Positions 1 to 10,850 of a stretch of 60,000 nt of DNA are shown piece after piece. The notes under the pieces are model-generated. The model was not told the origin of the DNA and did not search any database. It saw only the letters and a program-made list of their open reading frames with translations. Origin of the DNA: Polytrichum commune (Eukaryota; Streptophyta; Polytrichopsida; Polytrichales; Polytrichaceae); contig OX485807.1 in NCBI GenBank assembly GCA_950295325.1, positions 7,072,501-7,132,500 of the forward strand, written 5' to 3'. Position numbers and translations under genes: made by a program. How positions within the stretch are numbered: position 1 is the stretch's first letter; every line of letters begins with the position of its first letter.

Positions 1-702
1 CCATACTAGGCAACTATGGCCTCACAATGGGCCAATGCCCATGGAGGCCTTGCCGTTCGGCCTCGGGTGGGTGAGGCCACACCACCTCACCCATATAAGC
101 CTCTAGGACTTCACGCGGGGCCCCTACCCCACCGTCAACCAACCTCTTGTCTCTCTACCAAGAGTTGGGGCCAAGTGGACATTTTCCTTTAGCTGCTGGG
201 CCTAGAACCCCCCCAGCAGCTTCAGACCATCATAACTTCCTTGTATGATGTCTGATCATAACAACCAACCACTTCATGTTCATCTACGCTTCACGTAGAT
301 GCCGATGGACTCCTCAATTGCTCCATTTGAGCAAGTCTTGAGGAAGTTATGCCTATTTGAACCTTGGCAGTCCCGGGAATCACTCCCAGGCACTGCTGTA
401 CCAGGGCGCTGTCCCGGGACAGCGCCCCACTCAAATGGCCATAACTCCTAGCTCACACCTCCGATTGAGGTGTTCTTGAGCTTTCTAGAATCACCACGCC
501 ATGAGCTACGCATAACTCATGGCCTTACCCTTGTGCCTCCTAGTCTTCGTGGGTGGGAGGCGTTCCCAACGCCCAGGGCCCTCACCCACACTAGGATCAC
601 TTGGGCCCTCTCACCAACGGCGCCACAAGTCCCGGGTGTCACTCCGGGGTCCCCCTTGTGCCCATGGTGTTTCGGGCACTCCTCATGGAGAGGTGCGCGA
701 CA
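1..702 (-). repeat. C1 3' LTR (partial)
   Basis: About 99 percent similar by eye to 5892-6866 over the shared part, and ends at 702 with the family terminus GTGCGCGACA as read on the plus strand. Contains the family palindrome at 404-427. Confidence 0.92.
404..427. repeat. 24-bp perfect palindrome conserved in C-family LTRs
   Basis: Reads GGGCGCTGTCCC followed by its exact reverse complement. The same palindrome is visible in nearly all the other LTR copies; one arm is altered at 37704-37726 and in the old C11. Several shorter hairpins flank it, for example CATCTACG-CTTCA-CGTAGATG and CCATGAGCTA-CGCA-TAGCTCATGG in related copies. Function unknown. Confidence 0.85.
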
Positions 703-1515
703 CTCACCCCCACCAAACGGAGTCGATGCCCTCATCGACTATACTCGTAGTCGGCACACCAATTCTCAAGTTGCCATCCTCTATGGTGCGGCATTGTGTT
801 TTCCTTAGGGCGCGACCCCCACAATGCATCTTCAAATTTGGCATAGTCCCAAAGGTGTCGTTCCTAGGTGGTCCGTTAGCGACCTTGGATCTCTCATCCA
901 AGGACCTAACCTACACTAGACCCACCTACTTTGGGACTCACTTGGGTTGCCCCTCCTTTGGGGCCTCCCCCGTTAGGCTCCACTAGCCTAACGTGACACA
1001 TCTAGGCGAGACCTCAACGCTTCCACTAAGTTGTCTCGGTTGCAACTCCGAGATGGCTTTCCATTGTTAAGCCACGCCTCGATCGCACGGGGGTGATGCC
1101 AAGTCCCGCCCGACTCGGTTCCCACTTTGCTCTTTCGAGACATGGGTTCATGACTCCCATGCGCCAACTTTCGTTAGCTCGCGGGTAGCACTTTTATGAG
1201 CACGCGCCATCACCTTGTCCCCGCCCGGACAAGCCCATGGCTAAGAAGTTTTTTGGTTTTATCCAAGGCCCCTCCTAGCCATGGCCCCAATTACTCGGCT
1301 TACCCAACCTAGTTTGGCATATCTATTCCCCCTCTTCCACTAACCAAGCACAAGTACAAGACTAGGACCTCATCTCGTACTTTTCTCTTTGCACCACTAA
1401 AGTTTGGACTTTATTCCCTCAAGCCAAAGAACAAGTTCATGTTGTGGAGCAATTAGCCTCGAAGCTAAGTGTGCTACTAGCGTCTCTCCCCCACTAAAGG
1501 AGATTGATGTCCTCA
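703..1515 (-). other. C1 3' untranslated region with polypurine tract
   Basis: About 810 bp between the chromodomain stop and the 3' LTR, conserved in all family members and without a credible coding sequence. The 12 bases next to the LTR (703-714, sense GGTGGGGGTGAG) are the likely plus-strand primer. A second purine-rich site (sense TAGTGGGGGAGAG) lies near 1485-1500, just after pol, where chromoviruses often have their tract. Confidence 0.7.
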
Positions 1516-4500
1516 TCAATGCCTACGCTTCATTTTATTGGAATGTCTAGCCTTAGTTTCTTCAAAGTGCTTTACCAATTCCTTGGCGTTCATCATGTCT
1601 CTTGCCGCGACCCAAACGGCTTCTTTCTCATGGTATCCTCACCATTTCACCAAGTACTCCTTTGTACATTTTTTTTCATTTTCACTTGGGCTTCCTACAC
1701 TTGAGGATGCCCTCTTACCTCATGTTCCAAATGACCTCCACAAGGTCGGGACGTGGCCTAATCACTTGCTTGTGATCGGGCCACAAGGTGTCGTCCTAAA
1801 ATGACTTTCGTAATGAGACATGAAATGTCCGATGCACTTTGATGTCCGGCGGTAATTCCAACTTATACATGTCCTTGAACACTTGTTCCACAATGGAAAA
1901 CGAAGCTCCAATTTTGGACATGAACTTTTGGAGCGAGGCCTTCCGGCTAAGTGAAGTTGTTCACATTCAACAACACCTTTTGGCCCACCTCATTCTCCAC
2001 TTCGCGTCTTCCGGCATTTACTAGCACTCCGTAGCACCTTCGGGCTTTCTCCACCAACAACTTGGTCATCTCCAAGACTTGTTTACCATCCTTGGCCAAG
2101 TCCTCACCATCTTGGTTAAACTCTAGTGTTGAATGTGCCCCCTCGAGAGCTAGGTTAATAGGTTGGAGCGCATCCACTCCATAAGCCACCACCAAAGACC
2201 ACCCCTTGGTAGCCAAGTGCGTGGCTACATTGCAATTACACTCCGCTCGACCCACATAGTCCGCCCAATCTCCTTGGTCCGCCCCCACCAAATTCCTCAA
2301 GTATTGCTTCAAGTCTCCATTCACACGCTTTGTTTTCCCATCCATTTGGGAATACACGGCCGTGCTAAACCTTAGTTTCAATACAACCTCCTTAGAGAAA
2401 TGCATTGAAAATGCACTTGTGAACTTTGGATCTTGATCCCACACAATCACTCTTGGCAACCCGTGGTGCCTCAACCATCCTTTGAGAAAAGGCTATGCGG
2501 TCTCCAACGCGGTGGCGGTTCCCACAATCGGCACCATGTGTGCCAACTTGGCAAACCGCTCTACCATTAACAAGATGGCATCATACCCATGTGACTCCGG
2601 CAAACTTGTGATCAAGTCCATGCACATACTATGCCATGGCGCCGACGGGATAGGCAACGGTTGCAAGAAACCGCCTTGCTTTTGGTAAGAGGCTCGGTTC
2701 ACTTTGCACTTTGATTCAAGCCTTCACAAAGTGGGCTATATCTTCCTTTATGCACCGCCAATGGTACCTCCATGACACCATTCTATGGCGGTTTTTTCTT
2801 TCTCCTCTAAGGCCGGCAATAGGACTATCAAATTCCTCCTTCAAAACCGATAGCCTCAACTTGCCTTGTGGCACATACACCCAACTTTGCTTGCACTTGA
2901 ACAATCCGTCCACCAACTTAACCTCTTTGAGCACCTTGCTCTTGCGAAGTTCACCTAAAAGTTTTTGTGCTTTTGGGGTAGTTAATTTACCCCTCCCGTA
3001 TCTTGCATCACAAGTTTCCTTCGCCGGCACACATTAGCCACAAGGTTTGGATGGTTCTCATTGCTTGGAACTCATCCGGTCTACTTAGCGCATCCGGCAC
3101 CACATTTCCACGGTCCGGTTTGTGGATCAAATCCACCTTCATAAGCGCCAAACTATCATGCCACCGCAATGACTTGGCGCTCACTTGCGCTTGAATGTTA
3201 AAATTCTTTTAGGACACATTGTCCATGTAGACCTTTGCTTTGTGCAACCCCAAATAGTGTTGCCACATCTTCAAGCAATGCACTACGGCAAAGAAATTCT
3301 TTGGCATGAGTTGGTTGTCTTCTTTGACAACCATCGAGCTTCATGCTCCCATATGCAATGGCCATCCAATTACACATAATCCACCATTGGCAAAGCCACT
3401 CACCCCCGTATGCACCTCAAAAGGTTTGTCAAGCTCCGCGAACTTGAGCACGGGCGTCTAAAAACACTTGCTTTCAAGCTCCCTAAAGACTTGGTGGCAA
3501 GGCTCATCCCACTCTTGGGATAGCCATTTCTTTCACAAGTCGGATAAGGTCGGATAACCATCAAGCTTAACGCTCTCATATGCAATGGCCATCCATCTTA
3601 CATTAACCATCCGCCAATGGCAAAGTCACTCGCCACCCCGTATTCACCTCAAAAGGTTTGTCAGGCTCCGCGAACTTGAAAACGGGTGGCAAAGACGACT
3701 TTGTATTAAGCTCCCCAAAGACTTTGGGGGCAAGGCTCATCCCACTCTTAAGATAGCCATTTCTTTCACAAGTCGCACAAGGTTTAACAACCTTTAAGCT
3801 TAATGCTCCCATATGCAATGGGCATCCATCTTGGATCAACATCCGCCAATGGTAAAGTCATTCGCCCCCGTATGCATCTCAAAAGGTTTGTCATATTTCG
3901 CAAACTTGAGCACGGGCGGCGAAAAGAGCTTGCTCTTAAGCTCCTCAAAAACTTGGTAACAAGGCTCATCCCACTCTTGGGATAGCCATTTCTTGCACAA
4001 GTTGGACAAGGTCGGACAACCATCGAGCTTCATGCTCTTATATACAATGGCCATCCATTTTACCTCAACATCCACCAATGCTAAAGTCACTCGCCCCCGT
4101 ATGCACCTCAAAAGGTTTGTCAAAGTCCGCGAACTTAAGCACGGGCGGCGAAGAGAACTTGTTTTTGAGCCCCCCAAAGGCTTGGTGACAAGGCTCATCC
4201 CACTCTTGCGATAGCCATTTTCCTCAATAAGTTGAATAAGGTCCTAGCAACCTTAGAAAACTCTCGAATGAAGTTGTGGTACTAATTGGCTAGGCCAACA
4301 AATGACCTAAGCCATTTTTGAATGAAGGGCCAATTATCCTTTTGGATTGCCTTGACATTCTTCATGTTCGTCCACCAACTTCCTTTGTCACCACATACCT
4401 TAAGAACTCAATCTCTCGTTGAGCAAAGTTATTTTTCATTCCTTGGCGGTAATTTTTTTTGGGCAACACATTGGTGAATACATCCTTGTATTTCACCAAC
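1516..4500 (-). pseudogene. C1 pol remnant: RT thumb, RNase H, integrase, chromodomain
   Basis: Read right to left. RT survives only at its edges (DVFTNVLP near 4480, EIEFLRYVV near 4400, SFVGLAN near 4300); fingers and palm with the YxDD box are missing. RNase H is a tandem array (3370-4230) ending in KPDRGN-like sequence near 3100. The integrase zinc region (2716-2960) and core (1947-2702) follow, with MDLITSLP and VIVWDQDPKFTS carrying the two Asp residues; the catalytic Glu has become Lys (KTKRVNG). A TAG stop near 2488 is shared by all copies. A GPY/F-like segment lies at about 1835-1970. The chromodomain is 1516-1659 (YLVKW, stop, GYHEKEAVW). Not translatable as one protein. Confidence 0.85.
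3370..4230 (-). repeat. RNase H tandem array, four units of about 229 bp
   Basis: The marker tagccat recurs at 3521, 3754, 3983 and 4212, giving spacings of 233, 229 and 229. Each unit encodes the RT-thumb/RNase H start (KKWLSQEWDEPCHQ ... KPFEVHTGAS) up to the YESMKLDG segment. Because 229 is not a multiple of three, successive units lie in different frames. Confidence 0.88.
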
Positions 4501-5840
4501 ATCACACCAATGTTGTTTAGGGGAGGCCCATCTTTCCTAGCCTCCCCATACGTTCCTTGGAGTTGCTCCAATTGAACCACGACCATTATGTTTTCTATTT
4601 TTCATTTGGTCCATTAAGACCAAATTCAACTTAGATCCTCCTACCACAGGAGTCCTTGTCAATTTGAACTTCAATTCTTTGCCATTATGACACATCATAA
4701 TGCACCGCAAGCACACCGGCTTGCACCTCACATCTATCATGTGAGTTTCAAAGAAGGCGGCCTTCACAATGACATGCATTTCATCTATTTCACTTGGTGT
4801 GAAATTTTGACAAAAATCCAATGTCCCACATTGAAAGGTTACATGCATCGTGGCCTCCTTTGTCTCATGCGGTTTGCCCTTTTCAAACCGCACCTTGGTG
4901 GGCTTGCCCGCTCTATCAATCGGCAAGCCCCAACTCCCTTGTGAGTTTTGGGCTCAAGAAGGCATGGCTTGCCTCTTTGTCAACCCATTAGACGTTTGTC
5001 CCATTCATTTGAGCCTCAAGGTATAAAATACTTCGCCTTGGCTAAAGGTTACTAGCCTTGGCCACAAAGCCATCGTCTAACATTTGGTCCTCGGCAACAC
5101 CATGAATTTGGCTTGGTCCGCAAGGCCAACTTTTAACACTCCGTCCGTGGCACAAATATAATCTAGCTTGGTACCACCAAGCCACCTTCTCACATTCCGT
5201 CCGCGGCACGAGCTAGCATGATTTGCCTTGGTATAATGGGCCAAACTACTTGCGCTCATTTCCTTGGGACATCTTTCGGCTAAACCCACTTTCTGGTGAT
5301 GTGCCGCCCAACTTCTTTTTAGGACCATCGGCTTCAATGCTCTTCAAATCTTTATAATTCGCACTACGTCCTCAAGAAGCTTTGGGGTCTTGAACATGGT
5401 TTTCACCACCCGCTTTTGAAACCCACCTAAACCGATGCATTTCTTAGAAAGCTCGTCCATCCTAGATGTACCCTTCATTTGGGTGTGAAATTCGCACATA
5501 TACACCTTAAGAGACCCCGCGTGCCTCATGTGCCCCAAGTTCATTTCAACATCACCACCTTCTAAGCATTTCGAATTGGAATTTCAATCCAACATTAATG
5601 CCCTCCAAGGTTTTGGGTGCATTTGGTATTCTAGCCCCCGAATACTTTTTGAGGTTTGCGGGAGCCTTTTCAAAGCACTCCCTCCATTTTCCTCACCGAA
5701 TCCACCCTCATGCCCACCATTGTCATTAGAATCAATGGTATGGTCAAAATCCACTTGCACATGATCTTTCTTCCAATTTGAGCCTCACAACCTTTTGGAA
5801 ACCCCGGGTCACCATCATAACCCGCTTATATGATAGCCAT
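4501..5840 (-). pseudogene. C1 gag and protease remnant
   Basis: The likely gag start is the ATG at 5838-5840 (MAII, then TAA), so gag is closed at codon five in this copy. A retrotransposon gag-like stretch (GSLKVYM, LSKKCIGLGGFQKRVVKTMFK) lies at 5344-5544. A short gag repeat (RGRNVRRW type) lies at about 5077-5230. The protease begins at VDKEASHAFLSPKL (Asp at 4979-4981), where the catalytic D-S/T-G triad reads D-K-E, and continues to 4537 with HVTFQCGTLDFCQNF. Frames change several times. No intact zinc knuckle was recognised. Confidence 0.75.
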
Positions 5841-5873
5841 GCTTCCCTCAAAGTGCTAGCTCAAATATTGGAA

Positions 5874-5889
5874 CCCTGCTCTGATACCA
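5874..5889 (-). other. C1 primer-binding site (initiator-Met tRNA)
   Basis: Sense TGGTATCAGAGCAGGG, two bases inside the 5' LTR. Its first 12 bases match the complement of the plant initiator methionine tRNA 3' end. This site fixes the sense direction of the whole family. Confidence 0.93.
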
Positions 5890-5891
5890 AG

Positions 5892-6866
5892 TGTCGCAAC
5901 CCTTGCTAGCCCCCCTTGACAATCTTGCCAATTTTCAATTCTAGCAAAGGTTACGAGCGCTAACCATTCGCATTCCGCCATGCTAATGGTTAGCTCCTCC
6001 TACCCCGGACCTTATAGTTCATAGGAGGGAACCAACCCTCCTACTTTGCTTTCGGGACTCACCCCTTAATCGGTAACTCATTTCTTGGATGTGGACTTCC
6101 ATCCATGGAAGTCCAATCCCATGTTGATCATCGCATTGCCGGAGCAACACTACAACAACCCGAACCATACTAGGCAACTATGGCCTCACAATGGGCCAAT
6201 GCCCATGGAGGCCTTGCCGTTCGGCCTCGGGTGGGTGAGGCCACACCACCTCACCCATATAAGCCTCTAGGACTTCACGCGGGGCCCCTACCCCACCGTC
6301 AACCAACCTCTTGTCTCTCTACCAAGAGTTGGGGCCAAGTGGACATTTTCCTTTAGCTGCTGGGCCTAGAACCCCCCCAGCAGCTTCAGACCATCATAAC
6401 TTCCTTGTATGATGTCTGATCATAACAACCAACCACTCCATGTTCATCTACGCTTCACGTAGATGCCGATGGACTCCTCAATTGCTCCATTTGAGCAAGT
6501 CTTGAGGAAGTTATGCCTATTTGAACATTGGCAGTCCCGGGAATCACTCCCAGGCACTGCTGTACCAGGGCGCTGTCCCGGGACAGCGCCCCACTCAAAT
6601 GGCCATAACTCCTAGCTCACACCTCCGATTGAGGTGTTCTTGAGCTTTCTAGAATCACCACGCCATGAGCTACGCATAACTCATGGCCTTACCCTTGTGC
6701 CTCCTAGTCTTCGTGGGTGGGAGGCGTTCCCAACGCCCGGGGCCCTCACCCACACTAGGATCACTTGGGCCCTCTCACCAACGGCGCCACAAGTCCCGGG
6801 TGTCACTCCGGGGTCCCCCTTGTGCCCATGGTGTTTCGGCCACTCCTCATGGAGAGGTGCGCGACA
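5892..6866 (-). repeat. C1 5' LTR (975 bp)
   Basis: Starts at TGTCGCAACC next to the primer-binding site and ends GTGCGCGACA as read on the plus strand. It belongs to the LTR type whose primer-side end reads sense GGGGGGCTAGCAAGGG. Confidence 0.95.
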
Positions 6867-8063
6867 AACCGGGAGACCCCATGGCGAAACGTGGATCTAT
6901 CCGCTTGGGACTTTCCGGAGAATCCTTTCAAACGGTTCCAGGAGGGGATGGAGGACCTCAAGACCCAGTATTACCGGCTGGAGCACATCGTCAGGGGGGC
7001 GAACCATGCTCTGGACGACTGCGGACCCGGAAACATTCTCCGGGAGTTGGCAAAGAGGGCAGACCGGAAGGAGCTGGAGCAGGCCAAGACGGAGAACGCC
7101 CACCTCACCGCACAGGTAGCGGCCATGACTCAGGAGCAAAGCCAGAAGAGCGAGGAGATCCGGAAGTACCATGCGGAGCAGGCAGTGTTCTTCAGCCGGA
7201 TCCGGGAGCTGGTGGGTCATCCGGCGGAGATCGTCAACAAGGCGCATCTCTACGGCCGGATGATGGAGTCCGGAGATCCCGCTTCCGCCAGGCAGACCCT
7301 CCCCATCCTCGTGAAGTATTCACGGACGATGAAGGATCTCATGGCGGAAATCCAGAGGGTGGTCCCGCCAAGCGGAACACCGCGGAGGGTGCTCTATCCG
7401 GGTCCGCCAGGGTCACCAACCGGAACCCTCTACGAGGTGGTTGGTGAAGTAGCCCTGGTTCAGAATCCGCCGTCCTCTGCAGGACCCAGCCAGCAGGGAG
7501 GCGGCTCTCGACCTGGTAGTTCTGGAGGGGCTCCGGAAAGGGTCCGTTCTCCCCAGGTGAGGCGGAAGAGCACCGGGTCGGTCCGATCCGGAAGGGGCCA
7601 GTCCCCTGTTCCGCGGAACTCGGATAGGTCCCGGACTGCGGATAGGGCTAGGACGCCGATCCGGCACCAGACTTCCGATCGGGAGGCAACTCCGAGTAGG
7701 GGCAAGGCTCCTATGACCCACGCCTCGTCATCGTCTCCACGGGACTGCCAAATGGTGAGTCCCTTTCCTCCGCCACCCTCAAGGGCGGCCTCCAATAGGG
7801 ATCCGCGGACGGCTTCCCTCTCGGGCGGATGGAATCCGGAGCAGGGCACCGGAAGCGATCCTTCTCCAGTCCGAAGCATCCGGATGGGGACAGCTTCCGG
7901 AACCCCAGGGACAGTCTCCGGAACACCAGGGACCGCTACCCCACGGACCGAGAGGGCAGCGGATTCGGAGGACGAGGTTGCTCCGTCTCCGAACATGAGG
8001 AGGATGTCACGCGGCTGCAGAAGGCATCGCCGGCAGGGGGCTCATCCGCCGTCAGCGGGTTAG
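6867..8063 (+). CDS. H-element antisense ORF, 3' part (coiled coil plus Ser/Arg/Pro-rich tail)
   Basis: An open frame of 398 codons in H sequence, entered from the C1 LTR, so its true start lies to the left of C1; stop TAG at 8061-8063. The N-terminal part is charged and helical, with a likely coiled coil near 7032-7212 (KELEQAKTENAHLTAQ, QEQSQKSEEIRKYHAEQ). From about 7470 it becomes low-complexity Ser/Arg/Pro/Gly. It runs opposite to H gag-pol and lies downstream of integrase. Antisense ORFs in this place are known in Tat-lineage Ty3/gypsy elements; that this is such an ORF is inference. I recognise no domain. Bases 8064-8155 are its 3' flank and continue at 21813. It could instead be part of another old element or a captured gene. 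Confidence 0.6.
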   Translation, partial: NRETPWRNVDLSAWDFPENPFKRFQEGMEDLKTQYYRLEHIVRGANHALDDCGPGNILRELAKRADRKELEQAKTENAHLTAQVAAMTQEQSQKSEEIRKYHAEQAVFFSRIRELVGHPAEIVNKAHLYGRMMESGDPASARQTLPILVKYSRTMKDLMAEIQRVVPPSGTPRRVLYPGPPGSPTGTLYEVVGEVALVQNPPSSAGPSQQGGGSRPGSSGGAPERVRSPQVRRKSTGSVRSGRGQSPVPRNSDRSRTADRARTPIRHQTSDREATPSRGKAPMTHASSSSPRDCQMVSPFPPPPSRAASNRDPRTASLSGGWNPEQGTGSDPSPVRSIRMGTASGTPGTVSGTPGTATPRTERAADSEDEVAPSPNMRRMSRGCRRHRRQGAHPPSAG

Positions 8064-8155
8064 GGAGTCACTCAAAGGAAGGATCGGCTCCGAAGAAGCA
8101 CCGGTCTTCTTAGTTAGGAGAGTAGCTAGATTAGTTAGGCAGAATAGAGATAGGC

Positions 8156-9133
8156 TGTCGTGCACCTCTCCATGAGGAGTGTCCGAAACACCATGGGCAC
8201 AAGGGGGACCCCGGAGTGACACCCGGGATTTGTGGCGCCGTTGGTGAGAGGGGCCAAGTGATCCTAGTGTGGGTGAGGGCCCCGGGCGTTGGGAACGCCT
8301 CCCACCCACGAAGATTAGGAGGCACAAGGGTAAGGCCATGAGTTATGCGTAGCTCATGGCGTGGTGATTCTAGAAAGCTCAAGAACACCTCAATCGGAGG
8401 TGTGAGCTAGGAGTTATGGCCATTTGAGTGGGGCGCTGTCCCGGGACAGCGCCCTGGTACAGCAGTGCCCGGGAGTGATTCCCGGGACTGCCAAGCTTCA
8501 AACAGGCATAACTTCCTCAAGACTTGCTCAAATGGAGCAAGTGAGGAGTCCATTGGCATCTACGTGACGCGTAGATGAAGATGGAGTGGTTGGTTGTTAT
8601 GATCAGACATCATACAAGGAAGTTATGATGGTCTGAAGCTGCTGGGGGGGTTCTAGGCCCAGCAGCTAAAGGAAAATGTCCACTTGGCCCCAACTCTTGG
8701 TAGAGAGACAAGAGGTTGGTTGACGGTGGGGTAGGGGCCCCGCGTGAAGTCCTAGAGGCTTATATGGGTGAGGTGGTGTGGCCTCACCCACCCGAGGCCG
8801 AACGGCACGGCCTCCATGGGCATTGGCCCATTGTGAGGCCATAGTTGCCTAGTATGGTTCGGGTTGTTGTAGTGTTGCTCCGGCAACGCGATGATCAACA
8901 TAGGATTGGACTTCCATGGATGGAAGTCCACATTGGGGAAATGGGTTACCGATTAAGGGGTGCGTGAGTCCCGAAAGCAAAGTAGGAGGGTTGGTTCCCT
9001 CCTATGAACTATTGGTCCGGGGTAAGAGGAGCTATCCATTAGCATGGCGGAATGCGAAGGGTTAGCGACTCGTAACCTTTGCTAGAATTGAAAATTGGCA
9101 AGATTATTAAGGGACCTAGCAAGGGTTGCGACA
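8156..9133 (+). repeat. C2 5' LTR (978 bp)
   Basis: Full LTR from TGTCGTGCACC to GGTTGCGACA. Differs from 20830-21807 at only a couple of positions that I could see (for example GAGGGGCC against GAGGGCCC), as expected for a pair from one insertion. Confidence 0.95.
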
Positions 9134-9135
9134 CT

Positions 9136-9151
9136 TGGTATCAGAGCAGGG
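9136..9151 (+). other. C2 primer-binding site
   Basis: TGGTATCAGAGCAGGG, two bases after the LTR; initiator-Met tRNA type. Confidence 0.93.
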
Positions 9152-10093
9152 TTCCAATATTTGAGCTAGCACTTTGAGGGAAGCATGGCTATCATATAAG
9201 CGGGTTATGATGGTGACCTGGGGTTTCCAAAAGGTTGTGAGGCTCAAATTGGAACAAAGATCATGTGTAAATGGAATTTGACCATACCATTGGTTCTAAT
9301 GACAATGGTGGGCATGAGGGTGGATTCGGTGAGGAAAATGGAGGAGTGCTTTGAAAAGGCTCCTGCAAACCTCGAAAAGTATTCGGGGGCTATGTGAGCC
9401 CAAAAGGGTGCCCACATTTAGTCTTAGACCCTTGAAACGTTAGTTGATGCACTTTGAAGTAGCATGTTACTTCACAAAAATATAAAAAGAGTGAAATGTT
9501 AGTCTTAGAAGTACCATGTTGTAAGAGGCTAGGATGTGAGTTGTTATTGTGTTTTTACCTTCGGAAGGATTTGAGCGAATGAGGATAGGTAAGGAGAACT
9601 TGGATTGAGTAGTTAGTGAGTAGGCTAGTACAAATGGATGGAGACAACCAAAGTGACTCAAGAGGCAAGTGCATTCGAATTGGGATGAATGGAGGATCAC
9701 ATGGAGCGCACAAGTGGACCACCTCATCATGGCCACTTAATGGGGAAGGCCCAAGGAAGAATGCAAGGTGGAGGATAAGCAAATTCTCAAAGCACCAATC
9801 AAATCACGAGTTAAGCATCGTGGTTTGAATTAAGTGGTGAGCGACGATTTGGGAAAGTAAGGGGAGAAAGTTATGGCGGCGGAAAGCGAAGGAGGCTAAG
9901 TTTGGGTTGAAGCATCCCAAGTTTGGTAAAGTGTGGTAGGTAGAAAGCCAAGGCTAGTTAAATGTTCGAATTAGGATCCTTGTTGATCATTTGAGGGAGG
10001 AAGGCTTAGAAGATAGGATTGGCGCCTACTAAGTAGGAGGAAATCTCAAGGGCTTATCGTGAGCCTTGAGGGTGCTCACCCCCTCAAGCTTAC

Positions 10094-10100
10094 TATATAA
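10094..10100 (+). promoter_or_regulatory. Candidate TATA box within Y
   Basis: TATATAA followed by a pyrimidine-rich stretch (10100-10135), as around plant transcription starts. About 700 bp from the left end, a reasonable U3 length for an LTR. Confidence 0.45.
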
Positions 10101-10610
10101 TCCCTCATTCTTCCCTCACTCATCCTCTCTTTCCTTTGTGCTCCAAGGCACCCCACGAGTTATAAGTGTGGGTGTGGGAAGCCATATTGGAGCACATGTG
10201 TGTGCTTAGTTTTTAGTTCGAGAGCCAAGGCTTGTTAGCCTTGAAGAGGGCTTGACCTCTTGGTAGAATTAGTGTTGACGTGAAGGATTTTAAAGTTAAT
10301 TCATGATTCCAATTTGTGGTACTTAAAGTTCATGTTTTGAATACACGTGGTTGCAAGTTCCATGTTTAAGAGTTGAGCACTTGATGTTGTGATGAGTGCA
10401 AAAATATACTTGTGTGGATTAGTTAGTCTTAGTGAAGTTAGGAAATTCTCTCTCCCCCTCTCCTCTCTAGGATTTTAGGATTTTAGGATTAGAGAAGAAT
10501 TGTGTGATTAGAAAGGGGTTGTTAGTAGAATTAGGGAAATTAGGTAGGAAGATTAGTTAAGGGCTTGAATAATTAGTGAGGTAGTTGGGGATTACAACTA
10601 CAAAGTTGTG

Positions 10611-10850
10611 GGTTCATGAAGGAGCTGGGTTTATGAAGGAGCTGGGTTTGTTTAGTTAGAAAGTAAAGAGCTGGGTTTATGAAGGACCTGGGTTTGTTTA
10701 GTTAGAAGCTAAGGAGCTGGGTTCATGAAGGAGCTGGGTTTATGAAGGAGCTGGGTTTGTTTAGTTAGAAGCTAAGAAGCTGGGTTTATGAAGGAGCTAG
10801 GTTTATGTAATTAGAAAGTAAAGAGATGGGTTCATGAAGGAGCTTAGTAG
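10611..10850. repeat. 17-bp and 46-bp nested tandem repeats in Y
   Basis: The 17-mer GAGCTGGGTTTATGAAG repeats alone and inside a larger unit containing TTTGTTTAGTTAGAA. Starts of that unit at 10647, 10693 and 10756, with a decayed one at 10802, are spaced 46, 63 and 46, and 63 equals 46 plus 17. Confidence 0.85.

Larger units (their letters stand above)
1..6866 (-). mobile_element. C1: chromovirus-family LTR retrotransposon, left LTR cut by window edge
   Basis: Minus-strand Ty3/gypsy element. The 5' LTR lies on the right (5892-6866), followed leftwards by a primer-binding site, degenerate gag-PR, pol without an RT core, chromodomain, polypurine tract and the start of the 3' LTR (702 to beyond position 1). 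The internal region is 5,189 bp. It sits in the antisense-ORF end of element H, whose sequence resumes at 6867. The right flank is AACCG; the matching duplication would lie outside the window. It has four 229-bp RNase H repeats and few gag repeats, like C2. Confidence 0.9.

Noticed and set aside
470-986. Recurrent open frames of 60-155 codons within LTRs on both strands
   Set aside because: They recur wherever the LTR occurs, overlap each other in several frames and end at different flanks. They reflect GC-rich LTR sequence, not genes.
5874-5889. A tRNA-Met gene
   Set aside because: Only the 12-base 3' complement is present, beside each LTR; there is no cloverleaf sequence.
8156-9133. The 8156, 14737 and 20830 LTRs as independent solo insertions
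   Set aside because: The first and second have primer-binding sites and internal regions, and only the outermost flanks form a target duplication.
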